DNA of 64,000 bases. Origin: UBA11957 sp963603285 (GTDB taxonomy: Bacteria; Bacillota; Clostridia; Lachnospirales; Lachnospiraceae). The position numbers and the translations under genes were made by a program. The stretch covers positions 28,998 to 92,997 of the forward strand of contig CAVCMG010000007.1 of assembly GCA_963603285.1 (NCBI GenBank), written 5' to 3'. The notes under the pieces were generated by a model that saw nothing but the letters and a program-made list of their open reading frames with translations, searched no databases and had not been told where the DNA came from. This document shows, piece after piece, positions 1-8,747 of this stretch (positions within the stretch are counted from its first letter, which is position 1; every line of letters begins with the position of its first letter).

Positions 1-85
1 CCTTGATCTCCTGACGGATGATCGTAGACAACTCACGCTGTACTTCCCCGTTGATTCTTGTATTTTTGATACTGTTCTTTCTCAT
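1..85 (-). CDS. rbfA: Ribosome-binding factor A, N-terminal part (cut by window edge)
   Basis: Only the first 28 codons are in the window, beginning at the ATG at 85. They read MRKNSIKNTRINGEVQ and onward, with the basic start and the ELSTIIRQEI stretch typical of RbfA, a small KH-fold protein that binds the 30S subunit and helps mature the 5' end of 16S rRNA. It follows infB on the same strand, as in the usual nusA-infB-rbfA operon. The rest of the gene lies beyond base 1. Confidence 0.85.
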   Translation of the reverse strand, partial: MRKNSIKNTRINGEVQRELSTIIRQEIK

Positions 86-147
86 TGTGTCCTTTCCGCA
101 TAAAGTATGCTTAACGATACAACTTTTATAACATACGATACAGACAG

Positions 148-180
148 TTTGAGTGCTCCCGCAAAAAAGAAGCACTCAAA
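148..180 (-). other. Hairpin between infB and rbfA
   Basis: A perfect 10-bp stem (TTTGAGTGCT at 148-157 with AGCACTCAAA at 171-180) encloses a 13-nt loop. It lies just after the infB stop and before rbfA. The T-rich stretch sits in the loop rather than after the stem, so it is more likely an mRNA-processing or stability hairpin than an intrinsic terminator. Confidence 0.5.
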
Positions 181-194
181 GCCTGAAAGGCTTA

Positions 195-3137
195 CTATCT
201 CGGTACTTCGACCATGATATATGCCTCTACCATATCCAGTTCCTGGATGTCGCTGAAGCCATCGAAGGTCAGACCACACTCGAAGCCTGCCTTGACTTCC
301 TTGACATCGTCCTTGAATCTCTTCAGAGAGGACAGATCGCCCTCGAAGATCTGGCTGCCCTCACGGGTAATACGCACCTTGCAGCCTCTCTGGAAGTAAC
401 CGTCCATCACGTAGCTTCCGGCGATGTTGCCGACACCGGATGCCTTGAATATCTGACGGATCTCGGCATGACCGATCACCTTCTCCTCATAGATCGGATC
501 CAGCATACCCTTCATCGCACGCTCGATATCCTCGATTGCCTGATAGATGATATCATACAGACGGACATCCACCTTCTCATGCTCGGCTGTAGCCTTTGCT
601 GTCGGATCGATCTTGACATTGAAGCCGATGATGATCGCATTGGAGGCGCTGGCCAGCGTGATATCGGACTCGTTGATGATACCGACACCGGCATGGATAA
701 CCTTGACGATAACTTCCTCGTTGGAAAGCTTCAGAAGACTCTGCTTTACAGCCTCGACAGAACCCTGCACGTCGGCTTTGACGATCAGGTTCAGCTCTTT
801 CAGATTACCCTCCTGGATCTGGCTGAACAGATCATCCAGGGACATTCTGGATTTGGTTTCTTCCAGAAGCTTGTTCTTATTCTCAGAGATAAAGGTTGCG
901 GCAAAGTTCTTGGCTTCCTTGTCGCTCTCTGTTGCTACCAGTACTTCACCGGCATTCGGTACATCGTTGAGACCCAGGATCTCTACCGGTACGGACGGTC
1001 CTGCAGTCTTCACACGGCGTCCTCTGTCGTCTGTCATGGCACGGACCTTACCGGAGCATGCACCTGCGGCGATAAAGTCACCAACATGCAGCGTACCTTT
1101 CTGTACAAGGATGCTGGCCACCGGACCTTTGCCCTTGTCAAGCTTGGCCTCGATAACCAGACCACGGGCACGTCTGTTGGCATTGGCCTTCAGCTCCATA
1201 ACGTCCGCTGTCAGAAGGATCATCTCCAGCAGCTCGTCAATACCCTCGTGTGTACGGGCAGATACCGGCACGCATACGGTGCTTCCACCCCAGTCCTCCG
1301 GGATCAGTCCCTGCTCGGACAGCTCCTGTTTTACATGATCCGGATTTGCACCCGGCTTATCGATCTTATTGATCGCTACGATCAGCTCTACGCCGGCGGC
1401 CTTTGCATGGCTGATGGCTTCCAGCGTCTGCGGCATGACACCATCGTCTGCGGCAACAACCAGTACAGCGATATCTGTAGAGGAAGCACCACGCATACGC
1501 ATAGCAGTGAACGCCTCATGACCCGGTGTATCCAGGAAGGTGATCTTTCTGCCGTTTACCTCAACAACAGAAGCACCGATCGCCTGTGTGATACCTCCGG
1601 CCTCACGGTCTGTCACACGGGTGTTGCGGATCGCATCCAGAAGGGATGTTTTACCATGGTCAACGTGACCCATAACGCAGACTACCGGCGGGCGGGATGT
1701 CATGGTATCCTCGGACTCTTCTTCCTCTTTCAGAAGCTCGGCGATCACATCGACCTTCTCTTCCGGTTCAGCGATGATCTCATACTCCATAGCGATCTCA
1801 CTGGCCTTTTCAAAGTCGATCTCCTGATTCACCGTAACCATCATGCCCTGCATGAACAGCTTCTTCACAATCTCAGACGGCTGCTTTTTCATAGCCTCTG
1901 CCAACTCGCGGATAGTCAGCTTCTCCGGGATCTTGATCTCTGTGATCACTTCCTTCGGCTCTTCCTTCTTCGGCTGCTGGTGTACCGGCTTCTGCAGCGC
2001 TTTCGGCAGACGGGATCTCTGGCGCATACCCTGATTCGGGCGGTTGCCACCGGATTTTCTGTCGTTGGTCATCTTGTTCTCGCGCTGCGTTGCTTTCTCT
2101 CTCTCTTTGTCCTTCTCCTTCTTACCTTCACGGGACGGCTTCTTTGCCAGACCCATATCCGGCTCGCTTACCGGCTTGCGGTTATCGTTTCTGTTAAAGG
2201 ACGGGCGTCTGTTACCGTTATTGTTGCCATCGCCATCTTTGCCAAACGGTCTCTGGCTACCCGGTCTTCTGTCACCGTCACGTCTTGCGTCAAAGCCGCC
2301 CTGAGATCTTCTCTCACCGTCCTGGCCATTTCTCTGGCCGCGGAAGCCCTCGCCGTTTCTGTTGAACGGTCTCTGGCCGCCCTGACCATTGCCCGGTCTT
2401 CTGTCACCGTCGCGTCTTGCGCCCTGACCGTTACCTGCTTTTCTGTCACCGTCGCGTCTTGCACCCTGGCCACCGGCCGGTCTTCTGTCGCCGTTATTGT
2501 TTCTGCCACTATTCTGGGAACGGTTCTCTGCCGGCTTTTCTGCAGCTTTGTCTGCCGGTTTTGCAGCCGGAGCCTTCGCTTCTTCTGCTTTGGCCGGTGC
2601 TGCTTTTGTCTCGGCCGGTTTTACTTCCGGAGATTTTTTCTCGACAGTCTTTGTCTCCACCGGTTTGGTCTCGGCCGGTTTAACGGCTGCCTTTGTCTCC
2701 TCTTTGGCCGGTGCAGCGGTCTGCGGCTTTGTCTTTGCTGCAGCTGCTGTCTCTTTCTTCGCCGGTTTTTCTGCCGGTTTTGCCGGCTTGGCGCTCATAT
2801 GGAACTTCTTACCTTCCTGGGTTTTTGCATTCTGCGGTCTGTCCACACGGATCAGATTTTTCTTTTTCGGTCGTACCGTTGCACGGTCCTGTCCCTTTTT
2901 CTCGTTATTTTCTGCCTGATTTGTTTCTTTCTGCAACTGTAATTTTGCCTCCGTATCCTTCTTTATGTCGAATCCGCCGCTAATCATCCTGCGGATCATT
3001 TCCTCCTGATGTGTATCTACTGCGCTCATATGACTCTTGACATCTACGCCTTTCAGCCGTAACAGTGCCAGGATCGTCTTGTTGGACACGCGCAATTCTT
3101 TTGCCAGCTCATATACCTTATGTCTTGGCAATTTCAC
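195..3137 (-). CDS. infB: Translation initiation factor IF-2
   Basis: A 980-aa GTPase that brings initiator tRNA to the 30S subunit. The N-terminal IF2_N helix motif (residues 1-50, VYELAKELRV) is followed by a long low-complexity linker (about 90-330) rich in Lys/Ala/Glu and then in Arg/Asp/Gly/Asn repeats, a second IF2_N block (about 395-450), and the G domain with GHVDHGKT near residue 490, DTPGHEAF and NKID. Domains II-IV follow. The start is GTG at 3137, preceded by a GGAAAGG-type site. It lies downstream of ylxQ and upstream of rbfA in one operon. The linker is longer than in many Firmicutes and clearly repeat-expanded. Confidence 0.97.
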   Translation of the reverse strand: MKLPRHKVYELAKELRVSNKTILALLRLKGVDVKSHMSAVDTHQEEMIRRMISGGFDIKKDTEAKLQLQKETNQAENNEKKGQDRATVRPKKKNLIRVDRPQNAKTQEGKKFHMSAKPAKPAEKPAKKETAAAAKTKPQTAAPAKEETKAAVKPAETKPVETKTVEKKSPEVKPAETKAAPAKAEEAKAPAAKPADKAAEKPAENRSQNSGRNNNGDRRPAGGQGARRDGDRKAGNGQGARRDGDRRPGNGQGGQRPFNRNGEGFRGQRNGQDGERRSQGGFDARRDGDRRPGSQRPFGKDGDGNNNGNRRPSFNRNDNRKPVSEPDMGLAKKPSREGKKEKDKEREKATQRENKMTNDRKSGGNRPNQGMRQRSRLPKALQKPVHQQPKKEEPKEVITEIKIPEKLTIRELAEAMKKQPSEIVKKLFMQGMMVTVNQEIDFEKASEIAMEYEIIAEPEEKVDVIAELLKEEEESEDTMTSRPPVVCVMGHVDHGKTSLLDAIRNTRVTDREAGGITQAIGASVVEVNGRKITFLDTPGHEAFTAMRMRGASSTDIAVLVVAADDGVMPQTLEAISHAKAAGVELIVAINKIDKPGANPDHVKQELSEQGLIPEDWGGSTVCVPVSARTHEGIDELLEMILLTADVMELKANANRRARGLVIEAKLDKGKGPVASILVQKGTLHVGDFIAAGACSGKVRAMTDDRGRRVKTAGPSVPVEILGLNDVPNAGEVLVATESDKEAKNFAATFISENKNKLLEETKSRMSLDDLFSQIQEGNLKELNLIVKADVQGSVEAVKQSLLKLSNEEVIVKVIHAGVGIINESDITLASASNAIIIGFNVKIDPTAKATAEHEKVDVRLYDIIYQAIEDIERAMKGMLDPIYEEKVIGHAEIRQIFKASGVGNIAGSYVMDGYFQRGCKVRITREGSQIFEGDLSSLKRFKDDVKEVKAGFECGLTFDGFSDIQELDMVEAYIMVEVPR

Positions 3138-3164
3138 ACCAGCCTTTCCTTTACCTGTCCGTTA

Positions 3165-3518
3165 TCACTTATCGTCATACTCTTTCGGTGTGATATCCAC
3201 CGGTGTGACGCCTGCCTCCTGCAGCTTTTTGATCAGGGCTTTGGCCATATTTTCATCCTGCACGGCCAGGGATGCGCGGTACTCCTTGCCCAGCGCATGT
3301 CCCAGCTCCTCCTTGGATGAGATAAAATACAGCGGTACCTGATAGTAGGTACACATATTGGTGTACTGCTTTTTGCTGTTATTGGAAGCATCTGCAGCCA
3401 CCAGCACCAGCCATGCATGGCCGCTCTTGACAGCCTTTTCGACGGAGAATTCTCCGCTGACCAGATGACCGGCTTTCATACAGATTCCGATAAACGATAA
3501 CACTTTATTGTTATGCAA
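3165..3518 (-). CDS. L7Ae/L30e-family RNA-binding protein YlxQ
   Basis: A 117-aa protein of the L7Ae family, usually found between ylxR and infB. The core GHAWLVLVAADASNNSKK matches the K-turn-binding fold (Gly-x-A-x-L-V-x-x-A-x-D-x-S). The start overlaps the end of ylxR by 8 nt, which implies translational coupling. The function of YlxQ in bacteria is not firmly established; K-turn RNA binding is known for homologues. Confidence 0.85.
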   Translation of the reverse strand: MHNNKVLSFIGICMKAGHLVSGEFSVEKAVKSGHAWLVLVAADASNNSKKQYTNMCTYYQVPLYFISSKEELGHALGKEYRASLAVQDENMAKALIKKLQEAGVTPVDITPKEYDDK

Positions 3519-3780
3519 GGTTTTCCATCTCCTTTTTCAGCTCTTCGTATACTGTTTCAGGAACGCTCACCTTTAACGAACGCTCGAGTCCTTTGTTTTT
3601 CACTGCCTTTGTCAGACAGTCCACGCTGTGGCAGAGATAGGCGCCACGGCCGTTTTTGCGGCCTGTGGTATCGATCACGATCTCATCCTCCGGCGTTTTC
3701 AGCACCCTGAGCAGTTCTTTTTTTGTTTTCATTTCTCCGCAGCCGGTGCATTTGCGCATCGGCAGTTTCATATTCTTCAT
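3511..3780 (-). CDS. YlxR family protein (DUF448)
   Basis: An 89-aa basic protein with the family signature MRKCTGCGEMKTKKELLRV near the N terminus (CxxC) and the GRGAYLC block in the middle. YlxR proteins are small RNA-binding proteins encoded between nusA and infB and have been linked to RNase P and transcription control in some Firmicutes. The gene begins 6 nt after the nusA stop and overlaps ylxQ, consistent with one operon. Confidence 0.88.
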   Translation of the reverse strand: MKNMKLPMRKCTGCGEMKTKKELLRVLKTPEDEIVIDTTGRKNGRGAYLCHSVDCLTKAVKNKGLERSLKVSVPETVYEELKKEMENLA

Positions 3781-3786
3781 AGGATC

Positions 3787-4968
3787 TTACTCCTCTGTGA
3801 TCTCCTCATCGTCAGCGGCAGTCTCTTCGGCTGCTTCTGCTTCTTCGCCGTCAAACGCTTCGGCTGTATCAAAGATCTCATCCTCTTCTTCGTCCTCATC
3901 ATCCAGACCATAGTACTCGAAATCGCCGGACTCACGGGCCTGTGTCTCGCTCTTGATGTCGATCTTGTAACCGGTCAGACGGGCTGCCAGACGGGCATTC
4001 TGTCCTTCCTTACCGATAGCCAGGGACAGCTGGTAATCCGGAACGATAACAAGGGCATCCTTCTCATCCGGGTCAGCCAGTACGGTGATAACCTTGGCCG
4101 GGCTTAAAGCGTTCTCGATCATCAGGGCCGGGTTCTCATCCCAGTTGATGATATCGATCTTCTCACCGCCAAGCTCTTCTACGATGGCATTGACACGGGA
4201 ACCGTTCATACCAACGCAGGCACCTACAGCATCGACATCTGGGTCATTGCTGTAAACAGCGATCTTGGTACGGGAACCGGCCTCACGGGCGATGGCGCGG
4301 ATCTCTACGATACCGTCGTGTACCTCGGTAACCTCGGACTCAAACAGTCTCTTGACCAGCTCCGGATGGGTACGGGAAACCTGCACTCTCGGTCCTCTCG
4401 GTGTATCTCTGACCTCAAGCACATAGACCTTGATACGCTCTGTCGGCTCGAATTTCTCACCCGGGATCATCTCTTTTTCATTGAGCATTGCATCGACCTT
4501 GCCCAGATTGACGCTGACATTTCTGCCCACATAACGCTGAACGATACCGGTCACAACCTCGCGCTCCTTGCCAAAATACTCATCGTACAGTACCTTGCGC
4601 TCTTCCTCGCGGATCTTCTGCAGGATAACGTTTTTGGCATTCTGTGTAGCGATACGTCCAAAGGACTTGGACTGGATCTCAACATTGACAACGTCGCCAA
4701 CCTCATATCTCGGATTGATCATCTTTGCCTCGGCAAGGCTGATCTCCATAACCGGATCCTCCGGCGTGCCTTCTACAACCTCTTTGGCTGCCATTACATG
4801 GAAATCTCCTGTCTCACGGTTGATCGTAACGGTCACATTATCTGCTTTACCGAAATGATTCTTGCATGCCTGGATCAGGGACTGCTCGATCGCGTCCAGA
4901 ATCGTATCTCTGCTGATATTTTTCTCCTTTTCCAGTATGGACAGTGCCTCTAAAAGTTCTGTGTTCAT
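3787..4968 (-). CDS. nusA: Transcription termination/antitermination factor NusA
   Basis: A 393-aa NusA with the N-terminal RNAP-binding domain, an S1 domain (EVVTGIVQRYVGRNVSVNLG), and two KH domains (VGACVGMNGSRVNAIVEEL; IGKEGQNARLAARLTG). It ends in an acidic tail rich in Asp/Glu. The start is the ATG at 4968, which has an AGGAGGA site 10 nt upstream; the reading frame continues 13 codons further but without a site. It binds elongating RNA polymerase and tunes pausing and termination. It lies 28 nt after rimP. Confidence 0.97.
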   Translation of the reverse strand: MNTELLEALSILEKEKNISRDTILDAIEQSLIQACKNHFGKADNVTVTINRETGDFHVMAAKEVVEGTPEDPVMEISLAEAKMINPRYEVGDVVNVEIQSKSFGRIATQNAKNVILQKIREEERKVLYDEYFGKEREVVTGIVQRYVGRNVSVNLGKVDAMLNEKEMIPGEKFEPTERIKVYVLEVRDTPRGPRVQVSRTHPELVKRLFESEVTEVHDGIVEIRAIAREAGSRTKIAVYSNDPDVDAVGACVGMNGSRVNAIVEELGGEKIDIINWDENPALMIENALSPAKVITVLADPDEKDALVIVPDYQLSLAIGKEGQNARLAARLTGYKIDIKSETQARESGDFEYYGLDDEDEEEDEIFDTAEAFDGEEAEAAEETAADDEEITEE

Positions 4969-4996
4969 TTTTTCTTTTTTTCCTCCTGTATCTGTA

Positions 4997-5464
4997 TTAG
5001 AAATCAAATGCCAGTCTGATCAGGGCGATATCGCTTTTTAAAAAGGTCATCGCATCTCCCTCTTCCGGCTGAATGGTTACTGACTTATCATCATATGCGG
5101 TAAGGATTCCGTAAAATTCCTTTTCACCGTCGATGGCGCGGTAGGTACGGATCTCCAGATTTTTGCCCATGCTGCGGACATAATCCTTTTCTTTCTTTAA
5201 CGGACGGCCCAGACCCGGAGAGCTGACTTCGAGGATATAGGCGTCCTCTATAAAATCATCCTGATCCAGAAGATCACTGAATGCCCGGCTGACAAGCTCG
5301 CAGTCACCGATCGAAAAACCACCCTCTTTGTCGATGTATGCCCGCAGATACCACTGCCCGGCTTCCTTGACATACTCCACATCGACCAGCTCGTAGTTAT
5401 GCGCTTCGATGATCGGCATCAGCATGGCTTCTGCTTTCCGCTCGTATTCTTCTCTTTTACTCAA
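4997..5464 (-). CDS. rimP: Ribosome maturation factor RimP
   Basis: A 155-aa RimP needed for 30S assembly. The motif EVSSPGLGRPLKKEKDY is diagnostic and the N-terminal part VDVEYVKEAGQWYLRAYID matches the family. The most likely start is TTG at 5464, placed 8 nt after a GGAGG site; an in-frame ATG at 5479 overlaps that site and is less likely. It is the first gene of the nusA-infB operon here. Confidence 0.93.
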   Translation of the reverse strand: MSKREEYERKAEAMLMPIIEAHNYELVDVEYVKEAGQWYLRAYIDKEGGFSIGDCELVSRAFSDLLDQDDFIEDAYILEVSSPGLGRPLKKEKDYVRSMGKNLEIRTYRAIDGEKEFYGILTAYDDKSVTIQPEEGDAMTFLKSDIALIRLAFDF

Positions 5465-5524
5465 TACACATACCTCCATCCTAAAGCTGCCTGCGTAACA
5501 GGAACAGATGCCCCTATTACATAA

Positions 5525-5552
5525 ATGAGAGTGAACCGAAGTCCACTCTCAT
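5525..5552 (-). terminator. Hairpin terminator after the amidase lipoprotein gene
   Basis: A 9-bp stem (ATGAGAGTG / CACTCTCAT) with a 10-nt loop lies 16 nt past the stop of the amidase gene, followed on the minus strand by TTTATGT. The weak T tract suggests moderate termination before rimP. Confidence 0.6.
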
Positions 5553-5567
5553 CTAGTCTCATGTTAT

Positions 5568-6482
5568 TTAATTCTTGCTTAGTATATCACTCTGCACTTC
5601 GGATTTCAAGGGGTTTTCCTCAGATTTCCCTGTATTTTCCATAAAAGTGTCGATACCGTTGGCAATTCCTTCCACGATTTTGTCCTGATAATCGTCAGAT
5701 GCCATGGCCTTGTCTTCCTTCGGATTGGTCATATAGCCCATCTCCACGATCGTTACAGGAACACTGGACCAATTGATACCGGACATGGTATCGGTCTCCC
5801 AGACACCGTTGTTTTTTGCTCCGGTGGCCTCACACAGGGCGTCCACGATATCTGTAGACAGTGCCTTGCATTCCGTGTAAATATCACTGTTGTAGGGATT
5901 TTCCTTCGTCTGGCAGATCGTCATGGCTCCATTTTTCTTACTGCTTTCGGAGCCGTTGGCATGGATTCGCACAAAGGCGTCCGCATGCAGGTCATTGGCT
6001 ACTGCTGCCCGCTCGGAGTTGGAAATATCCACATCATGGGTCTCACGGGTCATCACAACCTCATAGCCCCTGCTTTCCAGCTCATCCCGAAGCTTTAAGG
6101 ACACCTCCAGATTCAGCTCATACTCGTAGAGCTTTGTCGTCGTACCACGGGTGCCGCTGGAGACCTTTTTCTTTTGCTCACTGGCTCCCGGCCCCACCGG
6201 CTCTTTCTCGGCGTTGCCCTTTGCCTGATGGCCTGGATCGATCACGATCAGCCCCTTTGTGCTTTCCGTCTCCGATGCTTCACTGCTGATGCTTTCTGCA
6301 GGAAGTAGACTCCGGGACGTCTCAGATGCAGCAGAAGAACTCTCTGTCCCGGAGACATCCGTACTGCCAGACGATGTTGCCTCCGATGCCGTACTGTCTG
6401 CCGGTGTTTTTGCATTGCCGCATCCGGCAAGAAGTAAAAGACACATCCCCATTACAGCAAATTTCTTTTTCATTCCGATCAT
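5568..6482 (-). CDS. N-acetylmuramoyl-L-alanine amidase lipoprotein (Amidase_3)
   Basis: A 304-aa lipoprotein: a signal peptide with lipobox LLLAGC (Cys near residue 21), a Ser/Thr-rich spacer to about 70, then a zinc-dependent amidase domain. Putative zinc ligands are His in VIDPGHQ, Glu in YEYELNLEVS and His in FVRIHANGS; the catalytic Glu is in IVEMGYMTN. Such enzymes cleave the amide between MurNAc and the stem peptide at the outer face of the membrane; CwlD of spore formers is a relative, but a spore role cannot be inferred here. It lies 4 nt after the parC-like stop and is probably cotranscribed with it. Confidence 0.9.
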   Translation of the reverse strand: MIGMKKKFAVMGMCLLLLAGCGNAKTPADSTASEATSSGSTDVSGTESSSAASETSRSLLPAESISSEASETESTKGLIVIDPGHQAKGNAEKEPVGPGASEQKKKVSSGTRGTTTKLYEYELNLEVSLKLRDELESRGYEVVMTRETHDVDISNSERAAVANDLHADAFVRIHANGSESSKKNGAMTICQTKENPYNSDIYTECKALSTDIVDALCEATGAKNNGVWETDTMSGINWSSVPVTIVEMGYMTNPKEDKAMASDDYQDKIVEGIANGIDTFMENTGKSEENPLKSEVQSDILSKN

Positions 6483-6486
6483 CTCC

Positions 6487-8733
6487 TTAAATTCTGACCC
6501 TGGTTCCCTTACCGTCGCGTTTTGCCAGCTTCAGCTTGTTTAATACCAGCTTTTTATCATGTACTTCGATCGTGTACTCTTCCCGGCCGGCCAGCAGATA
6601 GGCATTTTCCAGCTCATCCCCTGCTGCCAGACGCATACCGCGCACACCGATGGCCGCCTTTTTCTTCTCCGGCACATCCGTCAGCAGCATGCGCAGGAAA
6701 TAGCCCTGCTTCGTCTGCAGCACCAGATGCTCCATCACAGACGCATTGCCCACCAGCACCAGCTCATCGTCCACGGCAAGCTTTGTGGACAGACTGGCCT
6801 TTTTGTTGATCGCGAAATCGGAGCCGTCGACGATCTTGCACATGGATGTCTTTGTGACAAACGCCAGCTTCTGGTTTCGGATATTTTCCAGAGCTTCCAC
6901 ATACAGCATCCGCTCCGTGGAGCTGGAATAATTACAGAAATTATCGATCGGGATCGCCTTGTCACGGAACTTGCCGTAGGGCAGATCCAGCACCTTGACC
7001 TGATACATATTGCCCTTGTCGGTAAACAGACAGAGCTTGTCCGTATTTTTGCAGGTCATGATATAGCGGCTTTCTGCGGCTGCAGCTTCCTGATTTCTCT
7101 CATAAACCGCCTGATCCACGCAGCGGACATATCCAAAGCGGTCCATCATCACGCAGACGTCTGTTTCCTCGATCTTCTTTTCCTCGAAGACAACAGCCCT
7201 CGCATTTTCAATCTTTGTCTTTCGCTCCACGGCATATTCCTGACGGATCGACTCAAAATCTTCCCGGATCACCTGTGCCATGGAATCATAATTTTCCAGA
7301 ATATCCTCATAACGGGTGATATTGGCTACGGTCTTTTTATGTTCATCGAGAAGCGCATCAATCTCCAGACCGATCAGCTTGTACAGGCGCATCTCCAGAA
7401 TCGCCGTGGCCTGACGCTCAGTAAAGCAAAGCGCCATGGCTTTTTTCTCACTGGCCTTTGTCTTGAACGTAATGCCCTCGGTGTTACCGTTGATCAGGCA
7501 GTCCTTTGCCTGCTTCTGGCTGCGGCTGCCCCGCAGGATCTCGATGATCAGATCGATCACATCGCAGGCCTTGATCAGTCCCTCCTGGACTTCCCGTTTT
7601 TCTTTCTCCTTTGCCAGCATCGTTGTATATTTTCTGGTGGCCAGCTCAAAGCGGAAATCCACATGATGCTCGATGATCTTTTTCAGTCCCAGCGTCTCCG
7701 GACGGCCGTCAACAACCGCCAGCATATTGACGCCGAAGGTATCCTGCAGATGCGTCTTTTTGTAGAGCATATTGATCAGATTCTCTGCATCAGCGCCCTT
7801 TTTCAGTTCCAGCACGATGCGGATGCCCTCTTTGGAGGACTGGTTGGAAATGTCGGTGATCTCCGACGCTTTTCTGGATTCCACAAGGGAAGCCACATCG
7901 TTCAGGAATTTACCGATATTTGCACCGATCATCGTATACGGGATCTCGGAAATTACGATATTCTGTTTGCCGTTTTTCCCTTTTTCAATATCTACCTTGC
8001 CACGAATCTGGATCTTACCCATACCGGTCTCATAGATGGATAACAGATCATCCTTATTCGTCACGATACCGCCGGTCGGAAAATCCGGGCCCTGAACATA
8101 CTGCATCAGCTCTTCGGTGGTAATATCATGGTTCGCCATATAGGCTTCCACAGCATCGATAACCTCACCGAGATTGTGCGGCGGCACACTTGTTGCCATA
8201 CCAACGGCGATACCGTCCGCACCGTTGACCAGCAAATTCGGGATACGCACCGGCAGTACCTCCGGCTCCTTTTCCGTCTCATCAAAGTTTGGCACAAAGT
8301 CTACGATCTGCTTGTCCAGATCGGCCAGATAGACCTCCTGGGTCAGCTTCTGCAGACGGGCCTCAGTATAACGCATGGCAGCGGCACTGTCGCCCTCGAT
8401 GGAGCCAAAGTTACCATGGCCATCCACCAGCGGCATGCCCTTTTTAAAATCCTGTGCCATAACAACCAGTGCATCGTAAATCGAAGAATCACCGTGCGGA
8501 TGGTATTTACCCATCGTATCACCCACGATTCTCGCACATTTTCTGTACGGTCTGTCATAGCGGATTCCCAGCTCATACATATCATACAGCGTACGCCGCT
8601 GTACCGGTTTTAAGCCGTCACGGACATCCGGAAGTGCACGAGAAACGATAACACTCATCGCATAATCGATATAGGATTTCTGCATGACGTCCGAATATTC
8701 TGTTTTGATGATTGTCTCTTCTACTCCATTCAT
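6487..8733 (-). CDS. parC: Type IIA topoisomerase A subunit, ParC-like
   Basis: A 748-aa GyrA/ParC family protein that cuts and rejoins DNA. The winged-helix breakage domain shows RALPDVRDGLKPVQRR, the quinolone-region block HPHGDSSIYDALVVMAQ and a catalytic Tyr in AAMRYTEARL. The C-terminal beta-pinwheel is short and I see no QRRGGKG gyrase box, which favours topoisomerase IV (ParC) over gyrase. It starts 14 nt after the partner B subunit, so the two form one operon. Assignment as a second, divergent gyrase cannot be excluded without a tree. Confidence 0.82.
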   Translation of the reverse strand: MNGVEETIIKTEYSDVMQKSYIDYAMSVIVSRALPDVRDGLKPVQRRTLYDMYELGIRYDRPYRKCARIVGDTMGKYHPHGDSSIYDALVVMAQDFKKGMPLVDGHGNFGSIEGDSAAAMRYTEARLQKLTQEVYLADLDKQIVDFVPNFDETEKEPEVLPVRIPNLLVNGADGIAVGMATSVPPHNLGEVIDAVEAYMANHDITTEELMQYVQGPDFPTGGIVTNKDDLLSIYETGMGKIQIRGKVDIEKGKNGKQNIVISEIPYTMIGANIGKFLNDVASLVESRKASEITDISNQSSKEGIRIVLELKKGADAENLINMLYKKTHLQDTFGVNMLAVVDGRPETLGLKKIIEHHVDFRFELATRKYTTMLAKEKEKREVQEGLIKACDVIDLIIEILRGSRSQKQAKDCLINGNTEGITFKTKASEKKAMALCFTERQATAILEMRLYKLIGLEIDALLDEHKKTVANITRYEDILENYDSMAQVIREDFESIRQEYAVERKTKIENARAVVFEEKKIEETDVCVMMDRFGYVRCVDQAVYERNQEAAAAESRYIMTCKNTDKLCLFTDKGNMYQVKVLDLPYGKFRDKAIPIDNFCNYSSSTERMLYVEALENIRNQKLAFVTKTSMCKIVDGSDFAINKKASLSTKLAVDDELVLVGNASVMEHLVLQTKQGYFLRMLLTDVPEKKKAAIGVRGMRLAAGDELENAYLLAGREEYTIEVHDKKLVLNKLKLAKRDGKGTRVRI

Positions 8734-8747
8734 TCCTCATACACCTC

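Noticed and set aside
2160..2520. Repetitive stretch that might be taken for a CRISPR array
   Set aside because: Units are in frame with IF-2, irregular and without unique spacers. No CRISPR array or cas gene was seen anywhere in the window.
153..2942. 929-codon open frame on the plus strand opposite infB
   Set aside because: It is the mirror of the biased codon use of infB (long Arg/Leu/Cys-rich nonsense), has no ribosome site and no recognisable domain.
6559..8043. 494-codon open frame opposite the parC-like gene
   Set aside because: Antisense shadow; composition is His/Leu/Asp-rich without any family motif, and the opposite strand is a clear topoisomerase.
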